Of a stretch of DNA of 64,000 bases, positions 25,111 to 36,981 are shown piece after piece (the stretch's first letter is position 1; each line of letters starts with the position of its first letter). The notes beneath the pieces were generated by a model. It saw only the letters and a list, made by a program, of their open reading frames with translations. It was not told the origin of the DNA and searched no databases. Both the position numbers and the translations under genes were made by a program. Source of the stretch: Mesorhabditis belari (taxonomy: Eukaryota; Nematoda; Chromadorea; Rhabditida; Rhabditidae); NCBI GenBank assembly GCA_958450365.1, contig CAUEEP010000731.1, positions 664,501 through 728,500 of the forward strand, written 5' to 3'.

Positions 25111-28100
25111 ATGACCGATGACGATTCAAAGGCTCCACTACGACCAAGTGAGTTCCAAAAAGAACAAAAATGTAAATTGGTTTCGGAAAGATCTAAAAAA
25201 TTGGAAACAAAGAGATCAATCTATTGTTTATAAAGAGAAGAGTTGGCAACAGGCTTAGCTTCCATCAAGTTGAAACTTGTGGTTTAAAAAATCTTCGAAT
25301 CAAGGATAGAGTTCGTTCCTATTGATAAATCCGTTTCCTAAAAAGCAGCCATTTTCGAAAAACTACCGTAATCCACCGATTTTTCATCCGATGAGCTCAA
25401 CTTTGGTTTCATTGACAGAGCCTTGTGATTCATTGACTCATTGACTCATTGACTGATCATTGACTGAGCCAAAATTAGGCTGATCGAATGAAAAATAGCG
25501 AGTAGATTACGGTAGTTTTCGAAAAAACGGATGCATTTTAAAAAGCCATTAAGTATACTAAAAGTACTCAGCTGAAAGTACATTAAAGTACATTAACTCA
25601 GTACAGCTGAAAGTACATTAAATACCCATTGTTTTGAGTAATTTGAAAGAAGTCTCTTTAATTAACAACTCCCTTCTTGTTTCCTTTCCCTTTAGGTTTT
25701 GAAAAGCTTTTTCGTTTTTTAGAGAATGGAGTAAATGAAATCGAAATGCCAAACTTCAATCTAACTCATGCACTTTACTCTCTGAGTGATCAATTTTGAG
25801 TGATTCTTTTCCGTTTATTTTCTTTGTTAACTCTTCCGCTTTTGCTCCTCCAAAAGAGTCATTTGGACGCTCGAAAAGAGAGGAATCAAAGGAAAAGAAA
25901 AAGAAAAAAAAACCCCCAAGAAAAGAACAAAAAAGTTGACCAAGAAAGCCAAGGAAACGGCCAAAAGTTCGAAGGTTTTTTATCTTTTGTGACTGCTTTC
26001 TCCCTTTGTTTACTTCAAGATATTCACTCTATTGGGTTGGGGTTTTCCAAATACATTTCCATCTTTCATGATCACCATGCTGTTTCACTGGACCTTGAGC
26101 ATTTTGAAACTCAGTATGTAACAGGAGTTTCAAGACTCATAACTTTCAGCGACTGGCGAGGTGTTCTTTGTGCAGCGGTTTAATCGCTTGCCGTCTGGCA
26201 TAGTTATAGAGTACTCGCCTTTCGTAATCATTAACGGGGGAAGGAGTGGTGAGCGACTGACTTGGTTTTGCCATTTTGAGCGTAAGTATGCCCAAATTTT
26301 TGGGAAGGATTTTTACCCCAAGTTTGGCTGTATTTCTACAAATTCCTAAGTAAAAAAAAATGGGAGGAAGTAGAGTTTTGGAGGCTTTCATGGGCTTTCT
26401 GCCAATTTTGCACTCATCATTCGCAAAAATTCATTTATTAGAGTGGGTCACTGGGAAAAGAAATGAAATGGAGACTCAATTTCATTTTTTTTTTGTTTTT
26501 GGCTCACCTAACAAAATTTGTTGTTGTTTTGTTCTTTCGTTAATTGCAGCTTTTTGATCACTTTCTCTGATCTAATCACTCATCGCGTTAATTTGAAATC
26601 AAGAAAATTTAAGCCTAGTATTCCCTGGTGCCGCTTCAACCCTTAAAAGGACCTACCGTGTTCAACTATTCTTATAATCTAAAAAATTTTTGGAGATTTT
26701 AAACCACCCGACTATGATACTATCCAGGAAACTCGTTCTGGGAGAGTCATCATTTTGAAACCAAGATTCTTGAACTTGAATCTCTGTCTCCTCTAATCCG
26801 TTTTCTAAAGCCTGCCCCAACTTTACCCTAAACTTTACCCCGGCTCAGTTTTTTAAAGCTCAAGCCTTGAGCGTTTTAAGCAAAGACTGCGGGATTTTTC
26901 CTTTTTCAAAGTTGTGGCTCTAAAAGCGGCCACAAAGGAGTCAGTTGACGATTCCTTTCTTAATATTTCTTCATAAACCATTCGTTCTCTAAAACGTGTT
27001 CCTTTCCCCTTTGTACCGTAATTTTGCCTCTATTTTTATTCGATCTATCCGCTTTTTTTCTGTTTTTGTTAGGGTTCAGAAAGGATATCGAAAGATACAA
27101 AAAGTGGAGAGATTCAGTAAAAATAGAGACAGGATGGCGGTAGAAAGGAAAAATGGACACGTTTTAGAAAAAAGTAAAATCCTATTTTTCCGTCTATTAT
27201 TAAACTCCGTCATTTTTTAAGTCCAAAAATCACCTGCTAATCATACTTTTTTACGAATTACCCCAAAAAAACAGGTAAACATCTTCTGAAAAACTTTTCC
27301 TAAAAAATGATTTTGTTTCTATTTAGACGGAGTGATTTTTAGAGACTACTAATAATGGCTCTTTCTTGTCTAAATTTTGTTTCCTTTTTGAAAACTGTTA
27401 AACTGAACCTGTAAACCCTACCAGGCAAGCCAAGGTCAAAGCCCAACCAGATGCCAGATCCGAGCCCAGCCTTTCCCGCAGATGGGTTCAGCCAGAAGCC
27501 AGGTCCAGACAAAGGTACTTTTTGTAAAGTCAGACCTGCCTGTCTTGTCTCACCTGTCTCGGTATTGCCGATAGCTACTTCAAAAATATTTATCAAATCA
27601 ATATCCAAAGTCACTCGGCTCAGGTACGGGCTTTTGGCCTTTTGACCCTTTGTATGAACTAGGCCAGGGTCAGGTCAGACAAAGTTCATTCAATTTAGGG
27701 CCACCTAGACCTTGGCAAACTTGTAGAGCAGCAAAGCCAGGCCAGGTCCTGGCCTAGTCCGACTTGTACTCCATTTAAGCCCACGATCCAGCCGTTCTCC
27801 CATCCCCATCCCCTTCTATTTCTATTCCGAATTCGAATTCATTCTCAAGTTCTTCCCACTCACTAATTTCCTTTTCTTTCTTCTTCACTTCACTTCACTT
27901 TCCCCATCTTTTCTCAAAAAGCTCCTTTTCCATGAAGAAGAAGCCTCGTTCTTTCCCATCTCCCCCACTCACATCTGAATTTACGAGCAGTAGTCATTCC
28001 TCTTTCTTTGAAATTTCTTTTAAAGAAAATTTTTTGGAATAAGTTTTCATTTCATTCAAAGGTCCGCTAATTCAAAATTATGATGTTTCAAAATTGATAA

Positions 28101-31100
28101 AAAACATTTTCTTCATCGAACCTTAATGGGACCATCGGACTGTTTTGAATTGTGACTTCACTTTAGTTTACAATTCACTTCGAATTAATCTGTCCTTAAA
28201 GAAAGACAAGCCAAGATTCCACTTTGCCCACTCACCAGCTTTTTTATCATCTATAACAGTCAATTTATCAGAATCCGTCAAGCTCATGTTCTAATCCGAT
28301 CAACCTGACAGAAGGTCAAAAGCCAGTACTTTTGAAACAGAACCTTGGCAATCCCTTTTTGACCAAAAATTTGTCATTTTACTCTATCTTATCTTAGAGA
28401 AAGCTTAGAGAAAATGTCGGACGATTAAAGTCTGAAATTCCTCTTCAATACGTTCCACGTGAAAATTGCTTTTTTTAAAGCTTGAAGCCTGAACTTGGCT
28501 TTGGTTGACTTCAGTCAATCCAGTCAATCCAGCACTTTTTGATCACTTCTGAAGCATTCAAGCAATCGAATGGTTAAAGTCTAGAATTCCCTTTCTCCAC
28601 GTTTAACGTGAAACTTAGTTAAGCTAACCTAACTTCTGGATGGCCTTATAAAATTTCAAAAGTCCGCTCAGGTCAGGCTAATTTGCATATTGCCTTTTTT
28701 GGCCTGACCCGAAACGGGAAATTTGCATTTTAATTATCCCATGAAAATAATTAGAGTCTGGAGTTTAGCGTGAAACTTCGTTTCTTTTTGAGCTGAAGCT
28801 TGGCCCTTTTTGCTTTCTTTTCACCTTTTACAGATAAACAACGTTTGTTGCCAAGACCAAAACATGGTGATTTGTCTTCCTGTTGACTCCCAAAAATCTC
28901 GTCAAATTTCAGAATTCCAAGAAATTTCTTTGTCGATTTTAAAATGTCAGAAATTTTTAAAAATAGTTCAGAATCCTTCTGTTTAAAAATTAGCCAAAGT
29001 CAATTATTTAGAATGATTTCTGAAAGAACTTCTTTCATTTTAATCAAAGCCGAATTGAAAACTTTTCAATAACAACTTCAAGAAGCATTTTTCTTTTTCC
29101 TAATGGTAAAATGGCTTGATCAAAGTCCTCGCTTGCACTTTTCTCAAGCTCAAATTGAAAACTTGAACTTCAACGCTTCCTGAGTCAGCCTTCAACTCAA
29201 AAACTATGTATGTTTTGAAGGTTTTGTCATTTTTTAAGTTACAAAGTTTTCAGCTTCTTAAAAATCCGTTAGTTTAAAATTTATTCAAACCTAGGCAAGT
29301 GCGAATTTTTTAAAATCTCTGTTTCACTTTTATCATCATCTAACTGAAAGCTTAGACTGTAATAGAAGACGTTTCTTTGAAAAAACAAAATTTCACTTGA
29401 AGATCTGTTTTGAAGCAAATTTCTGATGTTTTCTTTAAAATTCCCCCAAATTCGCCCCAATTTTCTAAAGAAAACCCAGAAATTCTCTCTATTTTTTACC
29501 TTTTCTTTTCGAGAGAATTCCAGCCAACTGAATGACCGGGAAGTTATTAGGAATACATTTATTCGTGGGGCAAATTCAAAGGAAAAGTTCGTTTTTCACA
29601 GAAAATTTATATTTGAATGAATTCTTGATTCTATTTTCATATTTGAATATATTTTGGTAGACGGAGAATGCCTTTATGACACTTTTGACGCCCGGAATCA
29701 TCTTGATTTCTTTGAAACTGATCTAAGTATCAAGATAGCTTTTTGGAGACATTGGCTTTCATTCGATGATCATCGGGAATCGATTTTCAATTTTCGAGCA
29801 AAAATACAAGAAGGGAAAGAAGCGATTTCAAACGATTAGTGCAAACGTGGGCTTAATTACTCAGAGATATTCTTTCTCAGAGATACTCAGAGATATTCAG
29901 AGATATTCTTGAAAAATGAGAAATCTCAAAAAATTTCTCGGAATCCGAATCTTTCCTTGTCTCCTGAAAGTTCACATCGGAAATCTCATTTTTCCCATTT
30001 TTTTCATGCCAAAAAGTGATAGACTCGATGAAATTTTCATGATTTTTTTTCCATGACTGAAAAAAGTAACGAAAAAAACGAACGGGAGAATATCCATATC
30101 CTTTTTTTCCCCCAAGGGATTTTGGGGAAAAGAAAATTTTCGTTTTTGCGTTTTTCCACATTTTCCGGAAGAAAACCATTGAGAGAAGGGTTTTCAGTTA
30201 GGCAATCCACACCAGAAAAGCATTTCGAAAAGCATTTCGAAATTTGATTTTCCTCAAAAATTTGATATCAAAATGAGGCTTTCAAAAAAAGGCATGTAAC
30301 ATTGAATTCCATAACATTCAATATCAATTCCATAACATTCAATATTCAATTCCATAAGATAGAAATTCTTCGGAATTTCGTCTTTCTTTCGAAACTTTTT
30401 CATATTAAAATTGTTATGGAATAAAAATCTATGCAAAGCTGAAGATTGAGTGAATTTTTAGTTTCAAGAAATCCGAGAGATCTTTTTGAAACAAAACAAT
30501 CACTTTGTTCAACTTTACTCGATGGAAATTATTGTCAACTGGCAGAACAAATAGTTTTCGAGAATATTGAAACTTGAACTTTTCTTTTTCTCCCCAGACG
30601 TCCGAGATTTTTCTTTTTTATGGTATAAAGCTTGCTTATCAACGATCAAAAACTTCCTTTTTTTGCTTTGAATTCTAAAATTTGAAACTTTACTATCTTT
30701 AAACCTTGAAGCCTCAAATTGGTTCCTGTTTTTCAATGGTTTTTCAATAAAACCGAGTTCCTAAAAAGTCAACTCAATAGTTCTTTTGTAAAATACTTTC
30801 AATTTTCTTTCATTGCCAACGGAATGCTTGTAAAAAAAGACAAGTTTCAAAATTGTGGAAATTTTTTAATGCCCCAAGTTTTTAATAGTCCCGCAGTACC
30901 TCTCGACAATGTACCTCAAAGATTCACCTGTTGTCAAAATTTGACTTCCGCTTTCGGGATCGAGTTTCGTAGAACTTGAAGAAGATTCTTTTGGTCAGCT
31001 GGCTTTTTTGAAACTTTCCATTTGAAACCTTTCAATTTTTAATTCAAAAAACATAAAGGTTGCCTAGATTTTAAAAATGAAAGTTTCAACCTGTAAAAAA

Positions 31101-34100
31101 TTCTCTAAAAATTAAAATTTTTTCGCATCTGCTTTTCATTCCGATTATCGTTGTCGTTAAATCCTCGAAAAGTCCTCAAATCTCTCGAAAAAGTTCTGTT
31201 CTTTGGAAAAGAAGACCTACTGAAAACATTGAGTTTTTCAATTTGAAGTTCTCAAGTTTGCATCCACTTTGGCCCGTTCAAACTGAAACTGAACTTTCTG
31301 TGTTGGGTGTACTTAATGCCCTCTGAAGTCCCATAAACATCCTCTTTACTGGCGCATTCAATTCTTCCATTTCCCCCTCATGACACCAAATCGTTTCTGT
31401 GAGAGGGAAACATTGAAACAATTTTTTTTCATTTCCTCTTTACTTCACAATCACAAACTGGCCCTTTATGCTAAAATTGGCAGGGCTGATCTTTGAACCA
31501 TTCTTCCCAAAGCATTCAATTTGTAATTCAATTGCGACAGACGACATCAACTGCTGTCCACAATTTTCGCATCACCTTGAATAACTTGAAACTTTCTTTT
31601 CAAGTCTAAGCTTTTTGTTTGTTTTTTGTAAATTTTCTTTACTTTTCAAGCTTTAACACTTCTTATTTCAGCCAGAATTGCTTTCCCCCAGGAATCCTCT
31701 CATAACCCGGTTCTTTTCGAATCGATGTCCACCACATCGCCGCGGAAACAATCGGCCACCTCGTGGGCGAGGAGTAAGCTTTCAGAAAGAAAATCTTTCA
31801 AACAATCTCACCAAAAAGCAAATAAAACTTAAAGCTGAATACGGTAATTTAGTTGAAGATTACTGTTTCTTGCTTGCCTACAGTATCCCCAAAAAACTGG
31901 CGAAGAAACATGAAACTTTAGGACAAGTTCATCAAGCAAAGTTTGAGAAAGAAAACTTAAAAGTAAACCTTTATCTGATCTTAGTTTTTGTTCTATAAAT
32001 ATTCTAAAAAACATTCTATAAACATTCTAAATTTGTGTTTAGAATTTGAAATATTTAAAGAAAAAGACCCATGTTAAAATTTCAACAATCTCAAAAAGAT
32101 ATTAGGTGCCCCTGATTTTAATGTCCAAATTTGAAACTTGTCATTTTGAAAAAGAGTTTTGATTCTTTTTCTGATTAGACTTATTAAATATGTATTAAAT
32201 CCAAATCTAAATTCAACTCTTAGAAATTTCTTTTTCTCAAAATTGGTACAAAAGAGTCAAATCCTAGCTGAAACAATTGTTGCAAACATTTAACTGAAGA
32301 GATTCGATAAGGTTTCAAGATTTGACAGGGATTTGTAATTATTGCAATTAGCTGGATATCTTTTAGCTATTGTAGAATAGCTATTTTAAATTTAAATTCA
32401 ATTTTTCCCCATTAAATCGAATGCAATTTGCACCCACATTGTGTAAATCTCTTGAAGAGAGCCTCAAAGAAAGCTTTTGAATGGGAAACATCTGTTTCAA
32501 TTTTGAGTCGATCTTGCGTCTGAAACTTTAGTTTGTCTGAAGAGAGGAGTATTATAACGAATTCACAAATATTTGATCACTATCCTTTTCAAATTCCGAA
32601 ACTTACTCAAGCCGGTCGCTTAAATGGCCGGAGGTGTCTACCCACATGCGATTGTCAATCGAACAACGAGATTCCACAAAAGTTGATAACATTTCTTTAC
32701 GGTGTACAAAATTCTGGGTTTATTTGGAAAAAAAAGGCCATAATTTTAGAAAATGAACATAATTTATCGATCCTAGCAAAGAGCCGCAATAACTTTTGAT
32801 TCCAAACAACATTCCAAGCAACATTCCAAGCAACATTCCAAACAACATTCCGAGCAACATTCCAAGCAACATTCCAAGCAACATTCCAAACAACATTCCG
32901 AGCAACATTCCAAGCAACATTCCAAACAACATTCCGAGCAACATTCCAAGCAACATTCCAAGTAACAATTCCGCTGGTACGTGTGTACTTTGTGCCCACA
33001 AATCTCGTAAACATCCCCTTTCTAGCACACTCAATCCTTCCATTTTCCCCTCACAGCAACGATTTGATGTCAGGGGGAAATGGAAGAATTGAGTGCACCA
33101 GAAAGAGGGGTTTTACGGAATTCAAAGAGAGCACAAGGTACAGTAAATAAGAAGTTATTAAAAAGTCAGTAATCCTTTGATATCTTTTTCGTTTTATTTT
33201 TGTTTTTCTCTAGCGAAATTTTATGAGGATTCTTTTAAAAGCAACCTTAAGTCGATCCGATGCTTGTACGTCGAGATATAAGCAGTGAAAGTTGACCGGC
33301 TTCTGCAGGTTTTCCTTAAGAAAAAAACCGCAGAAGCCGGTCAACTTCGACACCGTTTTTCTCTATTTTCTTACGTCGTCAAAGTTGAAACGCAAAAAAG
33401 CAAATTTTTGGTACTCTGTACTAGAGTTAAGTCACATTTCCCAATGAATCAATCGGAATCTCACTGACCACCGCTACTTAGCTATTTTGCTCATAAACCT
33501 GCCTCTTCCCCAGAATTATTTACCCACTCGTGTCCGCAAATAAATCCCGCAAGTAGACGTTTTCGATTTCGGTAAGAAATCGGGTAAACATTTCGGAGAA
33601 TCAGTCAAACTTTTCGACTCATTGTAACTGTTAATTTCTGTTTTTGATTTTGGAATTTTGAAACCTCATTATTTTTGCGAAATTTTGTCAAAATGCGAAA
33701 TGGGCACACTGTTTCTTCCAATTATCAAAGTTTCCGGAATGCACGTAAGGAGGCTAATTTTAGAAATCATTTTAGAAAAAAATTTCTTTCAAAATTGGAT
33801 ATGAATCATTTTTAAGCAAGAAACTTTAAGAAATTTCATCTAGAACTATCTAGTTGAAATGTAAGCTTTTGAACGTCTCTTTGAAAAAGACGAGTTTCAA
33901 CCTCATGTAGCTCATTTTGAAAATCGAAAGTCTAAGTGCCTACGCTATTTAACCAAAAGGATATTCAGCCTAGTGTTTTATATAGAATAAAGGATATTCA
34001 ATGATAACAATTCAATTATAAGAGAATTTTCCAGAAGTAGCCCTCGGGACCTATCAGGATCCGTACAACAAGCCTGAGCACGAGCACACCTTGAAAGGTC

Positions 34101-34790
34101 GGTTTTGAGGAAGCAAATTTCAAATTCGCCAAGTCCCTGGGGTCGATCCTTCTAAAATGCTGGCCATAAGTGGACTTCAAGTTTCAATATTTTTAAAGTC
34201 ACGAGCAAAGCATGGTGTTTAATGCCTCTTCCTTTGTGTGTGAAATGTAAAAATTTATATACCTAGCCTTATGTTTCATAGCTAACGTACACACTAGCGT
34301 AACAAATAAACCCTAGAGCTCTGAGCTGAGAACGGAAGAAGAGGTGCCAAGCAAAACCAATTGCCCGCATTTCACCCCATCAACTTGAAACTGAAACTAA
34401 ACTTTAATTAAAACTTCAGTTCTACAGCCCCTTTGGATCAGTTGCAAAAATTCTGCTTTATTTTTTACATCACACCCATCCGGTTTATTATAGCGTAACA
34501 ATAGAGTTTTATTTTCTTAATCTTGAAACTCGTCATTTTAAATACGTAGAAAAGATTACTAAATCGTCTTGAGTGCGCCAGAAAGGGGGTGTTTACGGAA
34601 TTCGAAGAGCACAGAGTGCATCTCAAAGAAATCGTATCTATCTTTTTCATTTCCAGGTCGCGAGCTCTACTTGTTCGTCATTTTCTACACCGTTTGCGTG
34701 GGTTTGATCGTGTTGATGTTCGAATTGTGTATGCCCGTTTTGTTCAACCCGAATTACCCCTATCCACCGGATGAATCACCGCCAAAGTAG
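25111..34790 (+). CDS. 152-aa one-TM protein, exons spread over 9.7 kb
   Basis: Six exons, all joined in phase 1: 25111-25147, 27425-27514, 28834-28866, 31672-31773, 34035-34097, 34657-34790. The ATG follows GATTTCAG directly, so that site may be a trans-splice acceptor. Residues 1-110 are polar, Pro/Lys-rich and soluble-looking (SKPRSKPNQMPDPSPAF; a YQDPYNKPEHEHTLKG stretch). The last exon encodes one strong hydrophobic segment (YLFVIFYTVCVGLIVLMFEL) and a short Pro-rich end (NPNYPYPPDESPPK). That suggests a C-terminally anchored or type II membrane protein. The GRELYLFVIFY start of the segment faintly recalls Na,K-ATPase beta subunits, but no ectodomain follows, so I assign no function. A further phase-compatible exon (29,661-29,727) is possible. 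Repeats of families A, B, D and K fill the introns. Confidence 0.6.
25330..25545. repeat. Family D palindromic element, copy 2
   Basis: Arms AAAACTACCGTAATCCACC and GATTACGGTAGTTTTCG. The centre carries an extra short tandem of ATTGACTC, about three and a half copies at 25,432-25,460. Confidence 0.8.
26146..26345. repeat. Family K dispersed repeat, copy 2
   Basis: Begins GACTGGCGAGGTGTTC, then CGCTTGCCGTCTGGCATAG, and ends with ATGCCCAAATTTTTGGGAA and TCTACAAATTCC. The start GACTGGCGA.GTGTTCTTTG is shared with the copies at 37,925 and 40,130. Confidence 0.65.
26979..27172. mobile_element. Family B palindromic element, copy 4
   Basis: Left arm TCTCTAAAACGTGTTCC with GTACCGTAATTTTGCCTC; right arm AGAGACAGGATGGCGGTAG and GGACACGTTTTAGAAA. 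Lies in an intron of the 152-aa membrane protein gene. Confidence 0.85.
31309..31415. mobile_element. Family A element, copy 8, right arm mostly lost
   Basis: GTACTTAATGCCCTCTG, CCCATAAACATCCTC and GGCGCATTCAATTCTTCC form the left arm. The right side ends soon after GTGAGAGGGAAACATTG. Confidence 0.75.
32800..32969. repeat. 12-bp minisatellite, about 13 copies
   Basis: Unit AACATTCCAAGC, with AAAC and CGAGC variants arranged in a higher-order pattern. Because 12 is a multiple of 3, all six frames stay open and give pseudo-repeats such as NIPS on the plus strand. It sits in an intron and immediately precedes a family A element. Confidence 0.95.
32985..33141. mobile_element. Family A palindromic element, copy 9
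   Basis: GTACTTTGTGCCCACAAATC at the left and GAGAGCACAAGGTAC at the right; the loop has CAGCAACGATTTGATGTCA. Confidence 0.9.
33287..33348. repeat. compact hairpin, GTTGACCGGCTTCTGC arms
   Basis: GTTGACCGGCTTCTGCAGG and its complement lie about 20 bp apart, giving a stem of at least 16 perfect base pairs with a T/A-rich loop. No T-run terminator or known RNA context; it lies in an intron. Confidence 0.85.
34570..34620. mobile_element. Family A element, copy 10, right arm only
   Basis: TTGAGTGCGCCAGAAAGGGG, GTGTTTACGGAATTCG and GAGCACAGAGTGC are the right arm; the left arm is absent. Lies about 40 bp upstream of the last exon of the membrane-protein gene. Confidence 0.85.
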
Positions 34791-34841
34791 ATGCTCGAAT
34801 TCAAAGTTGTTTTTGCTTGCAAATGTATTCCTCTCTTATAA

Positions 34842-35034
34842 TCCGTTTCCTAAAAGTCACCCGTTTCAGACGAAACTACCGTAATTTACTTGGTAGCTTT
34901 CACTCGATTAGCCCAATTTTGGTATGATTCGATGAGGAATCACAAGACTCACTCAATGATACCAAAATTGAAATAATCGAATGAGAAATGATGGGTGGAT
35001 TACGATAGTTTATCTAGAAATGGATGCCTTTTAA
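34842..35034. repeat. Family D palindromic element, copy 3
   Basis: Arms GAAACTACCGTAATTTAC and GATTACGATAGTTTATC; the centre has TTTTGGTATGATTCGATGAG and GATACCAAAATTG. It starts about 50 bp after the stop codon of the membrane-protein gene. Confidence 0.8.
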
Positions 35035-35237
35035 ATCTCGGAATCAGAACCTCTTCCCGTTGCCCTCAATTCCCCATTTCCCAACTCGATTCGGTGATAT
35101 TTTTGCACTCATTTCGTTTTCATTTCTTCTCTGATCATACGGGTTCCCGCACAAATCCTTCACCTGACAATAATAAATGTTTTGCATTTTATTTCCATAA
35201 AGAAACTCTTCATTTGATTTATTTCCAATTGCACATA

Positions 35238-36188
35238 TTATCCATAATATTTTGTTCCGTCTTTTATTGAATTCGCCGAAATCAGTCGATTCAGATGTTC
35301 AATGACAAATTTGTACTCTTTTTCTCGATCCATTTCCCGGATCATGTCGGCGGCGGTTCTGAAAATGAGAACAAAATCCTAGAAGAGCCAATAGGCTTCT
35401 TGGAATCTCAAAAGACTGACTGTCTTGGAAATTTTATTGAACAATTAAGTACAATTAGATTCAGACGAATTGCTATTTCTCAGTAGTGTACTTTATGCTC
35501 TCCGAATCCCGTAAACACCCCCTTTCTAGCGCACTCAATTCTTCCATTTTCCCTCGAAACATCATGTCGTTGCTGTGAGGGGAAAATGGAAGAATTGAGG
35601 GCGCCAGAAGGGTTGTGTTTACGGGATTTGTAAAGCACAAAGTACCTCGACGGTCATTTTATACTTGAACTATAAACGGATTTTCGCATTTCACCTTGTC
35701 AAACTTGAAACTCTTGAAACTGAAACTGGGGCGCGTCAAAATTGAGTGCACAGAAACGATATTTTTGCAAACTTTGAGTTTAACTTCTTTTTATTTCTGC
35801 AAAGTTACCTTAGTAGCTAATTGCTTTGAAAGATGCAAAGCCCGACCTCGAATTACTTCTGTACGCAAAATTGTCGTCATCGAAGAAAATCTCGCCGGCG
35901 CCCTCGACTCGATCCACGATTTTCGGCCAAATTGGTCTGAAATTCATCGAAATTTATCAATTGATCAAAAAACAATGAATCCATTCTCTAAAACGTGTCC
36001 CCTTTCTAAAGTTTCACAGACTTTCCCGCAATCGTCCCAATCGGTTTCACTCGTTGATGTACTCGAGAATCGAAAGTATTCCGGGTCTCCTGTTTGAAAC
36101 GGAGAAAATCGACGAGATCTTGCCGGGAGAGATCGCAAAGGGAAATGTGAACGAAGAGGAGAATTGGTAGGGCACATCGTTCAAACAT
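35238..36188 (-). CDS. small secreted protein, unknown family
   Basis: Three exons on the minus strand (36188-36022, 35936-35847, 35358-35238) join in phase to 125 aa. The first 18-20 residues (MFERCALPILLFVHISLC) are a good signal peptide. The rest is charged and lacks cysteine, with stretches such as RQDLVDFLRFKQETRN and MIREMDREKEYKFVIEHLN, the latter probably helical. The second intron holds a full family A element. The 5' splice site chosen for exon 2 (CGAG then GTCGGG) is the weakest point; it is the only one that keeps frame. AATAAAAG lies within the last exon, so the true 3' end could differ. I recognise no family. It is divergent from the next secreted-protein gene, with about 790 bp between the two start codons. 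Confidence 0.5.
35488..35645. mobile_element. Family A palindromic element, copy 11
   Basis: Near-consensus: GTACTTTATGCTCTCCGAA, CCGTAAACACCCCCTTTC, GGGCGCCAGAAGGGTTGTG, GTAAAGCACAAAGTAC. Intronic in the 125-aa secreted-protein gene. Confidence 0.9.
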
Positions 36189-36981
36189 TGATCATTGATT
36201 TAGTATAGAAAAAAGGTGTAAAGCACCTGGAATTGAATTTTGGCTGAATTGAACTAGTGAACAATTGACAAGTGTCATAGTGATAGTTTAAAAAAAGAAA
36301 ATATTCAATCAAAAGAATTACTTAAAAGATCACTTTCTTTTCTCAATTCATTTCATATACGGAAAAAATGCAAGAATTGACGATTGATGATTGAACGATT
36401 GATGTAACGTAAGATTGATGTAAGAATTCTTTAAGTGAAGCCGTTCACTTGTGAAAATAAATAGCTAATTGTTATAGAAAAGAAATGTTTTAAACCTATT
36501 CACGGAGTTTATTTTAACCCTTTGTTTAATCTGTTTTGGTTATGAAATAACACGAGTTTCAAATTTGTGACTTTTCAAAGTGAAAAGAGTTTGAGAATGG
36601 CATGAATGTCAAGGGTTTTCAAAAAGGAATAAAATAACTTTCAGAATTCTTTTAAAAGATATTCAATCAAAAGATTTCCTCCAAAAAAACCGGCTCATTT
36701 CTTTTCCCCATTCACTTTTTCACGGTTGTCGAGAAGCGAAAACGAGAATTTTTTTGTTAAATCAACCGGATTTCGGCAAAGAGGCTGATTTAGAGATGAT
36801 TCCATTGCATTTATTATCGAATAAGCGCATCATTTTTATTAGATTTTAAATGCAAGATTCAAATTTAGATCTTCCTATACTCATAATCCAGATTTACTTT
36901 GAAATTCTTAAAGCTAACACAAAGCTAGCTTAATTTCAGACTCAAATTTTCCACTTAAACGACTTCAGCGAAAAAATTTCA
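36189..36981. other. intergenic region between divergent secreted-protein genes
   Basis: AT-rich with no gene. By position it should contain the promoters of both neighbours; no recognisable element stands out. Small local repeats (GATTGATG/AACGATTGATGTAA) occur near 36,380-36,420. Confidence 0.5.

Noticed and set aside
25800..26183. 127-codon frame with Lys/Arg-rich stretch
   Set aside because: The basic stretch comes from an A-rich run; phase from the true exon 1 leads to a stop there, while 27,425 fits perfectly.
32697..33092. Cys-rich or NIPS-repeat proteins in several frames
   Set aside because: All come from the 12-bp minisatellite, which keeps every frame open; it lies in an intron.
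35696..36097. Plus-strand 133-codon frame
   Set aside because: The same bases give a minus-strand protein with a signal peptide and consistent splice phases.
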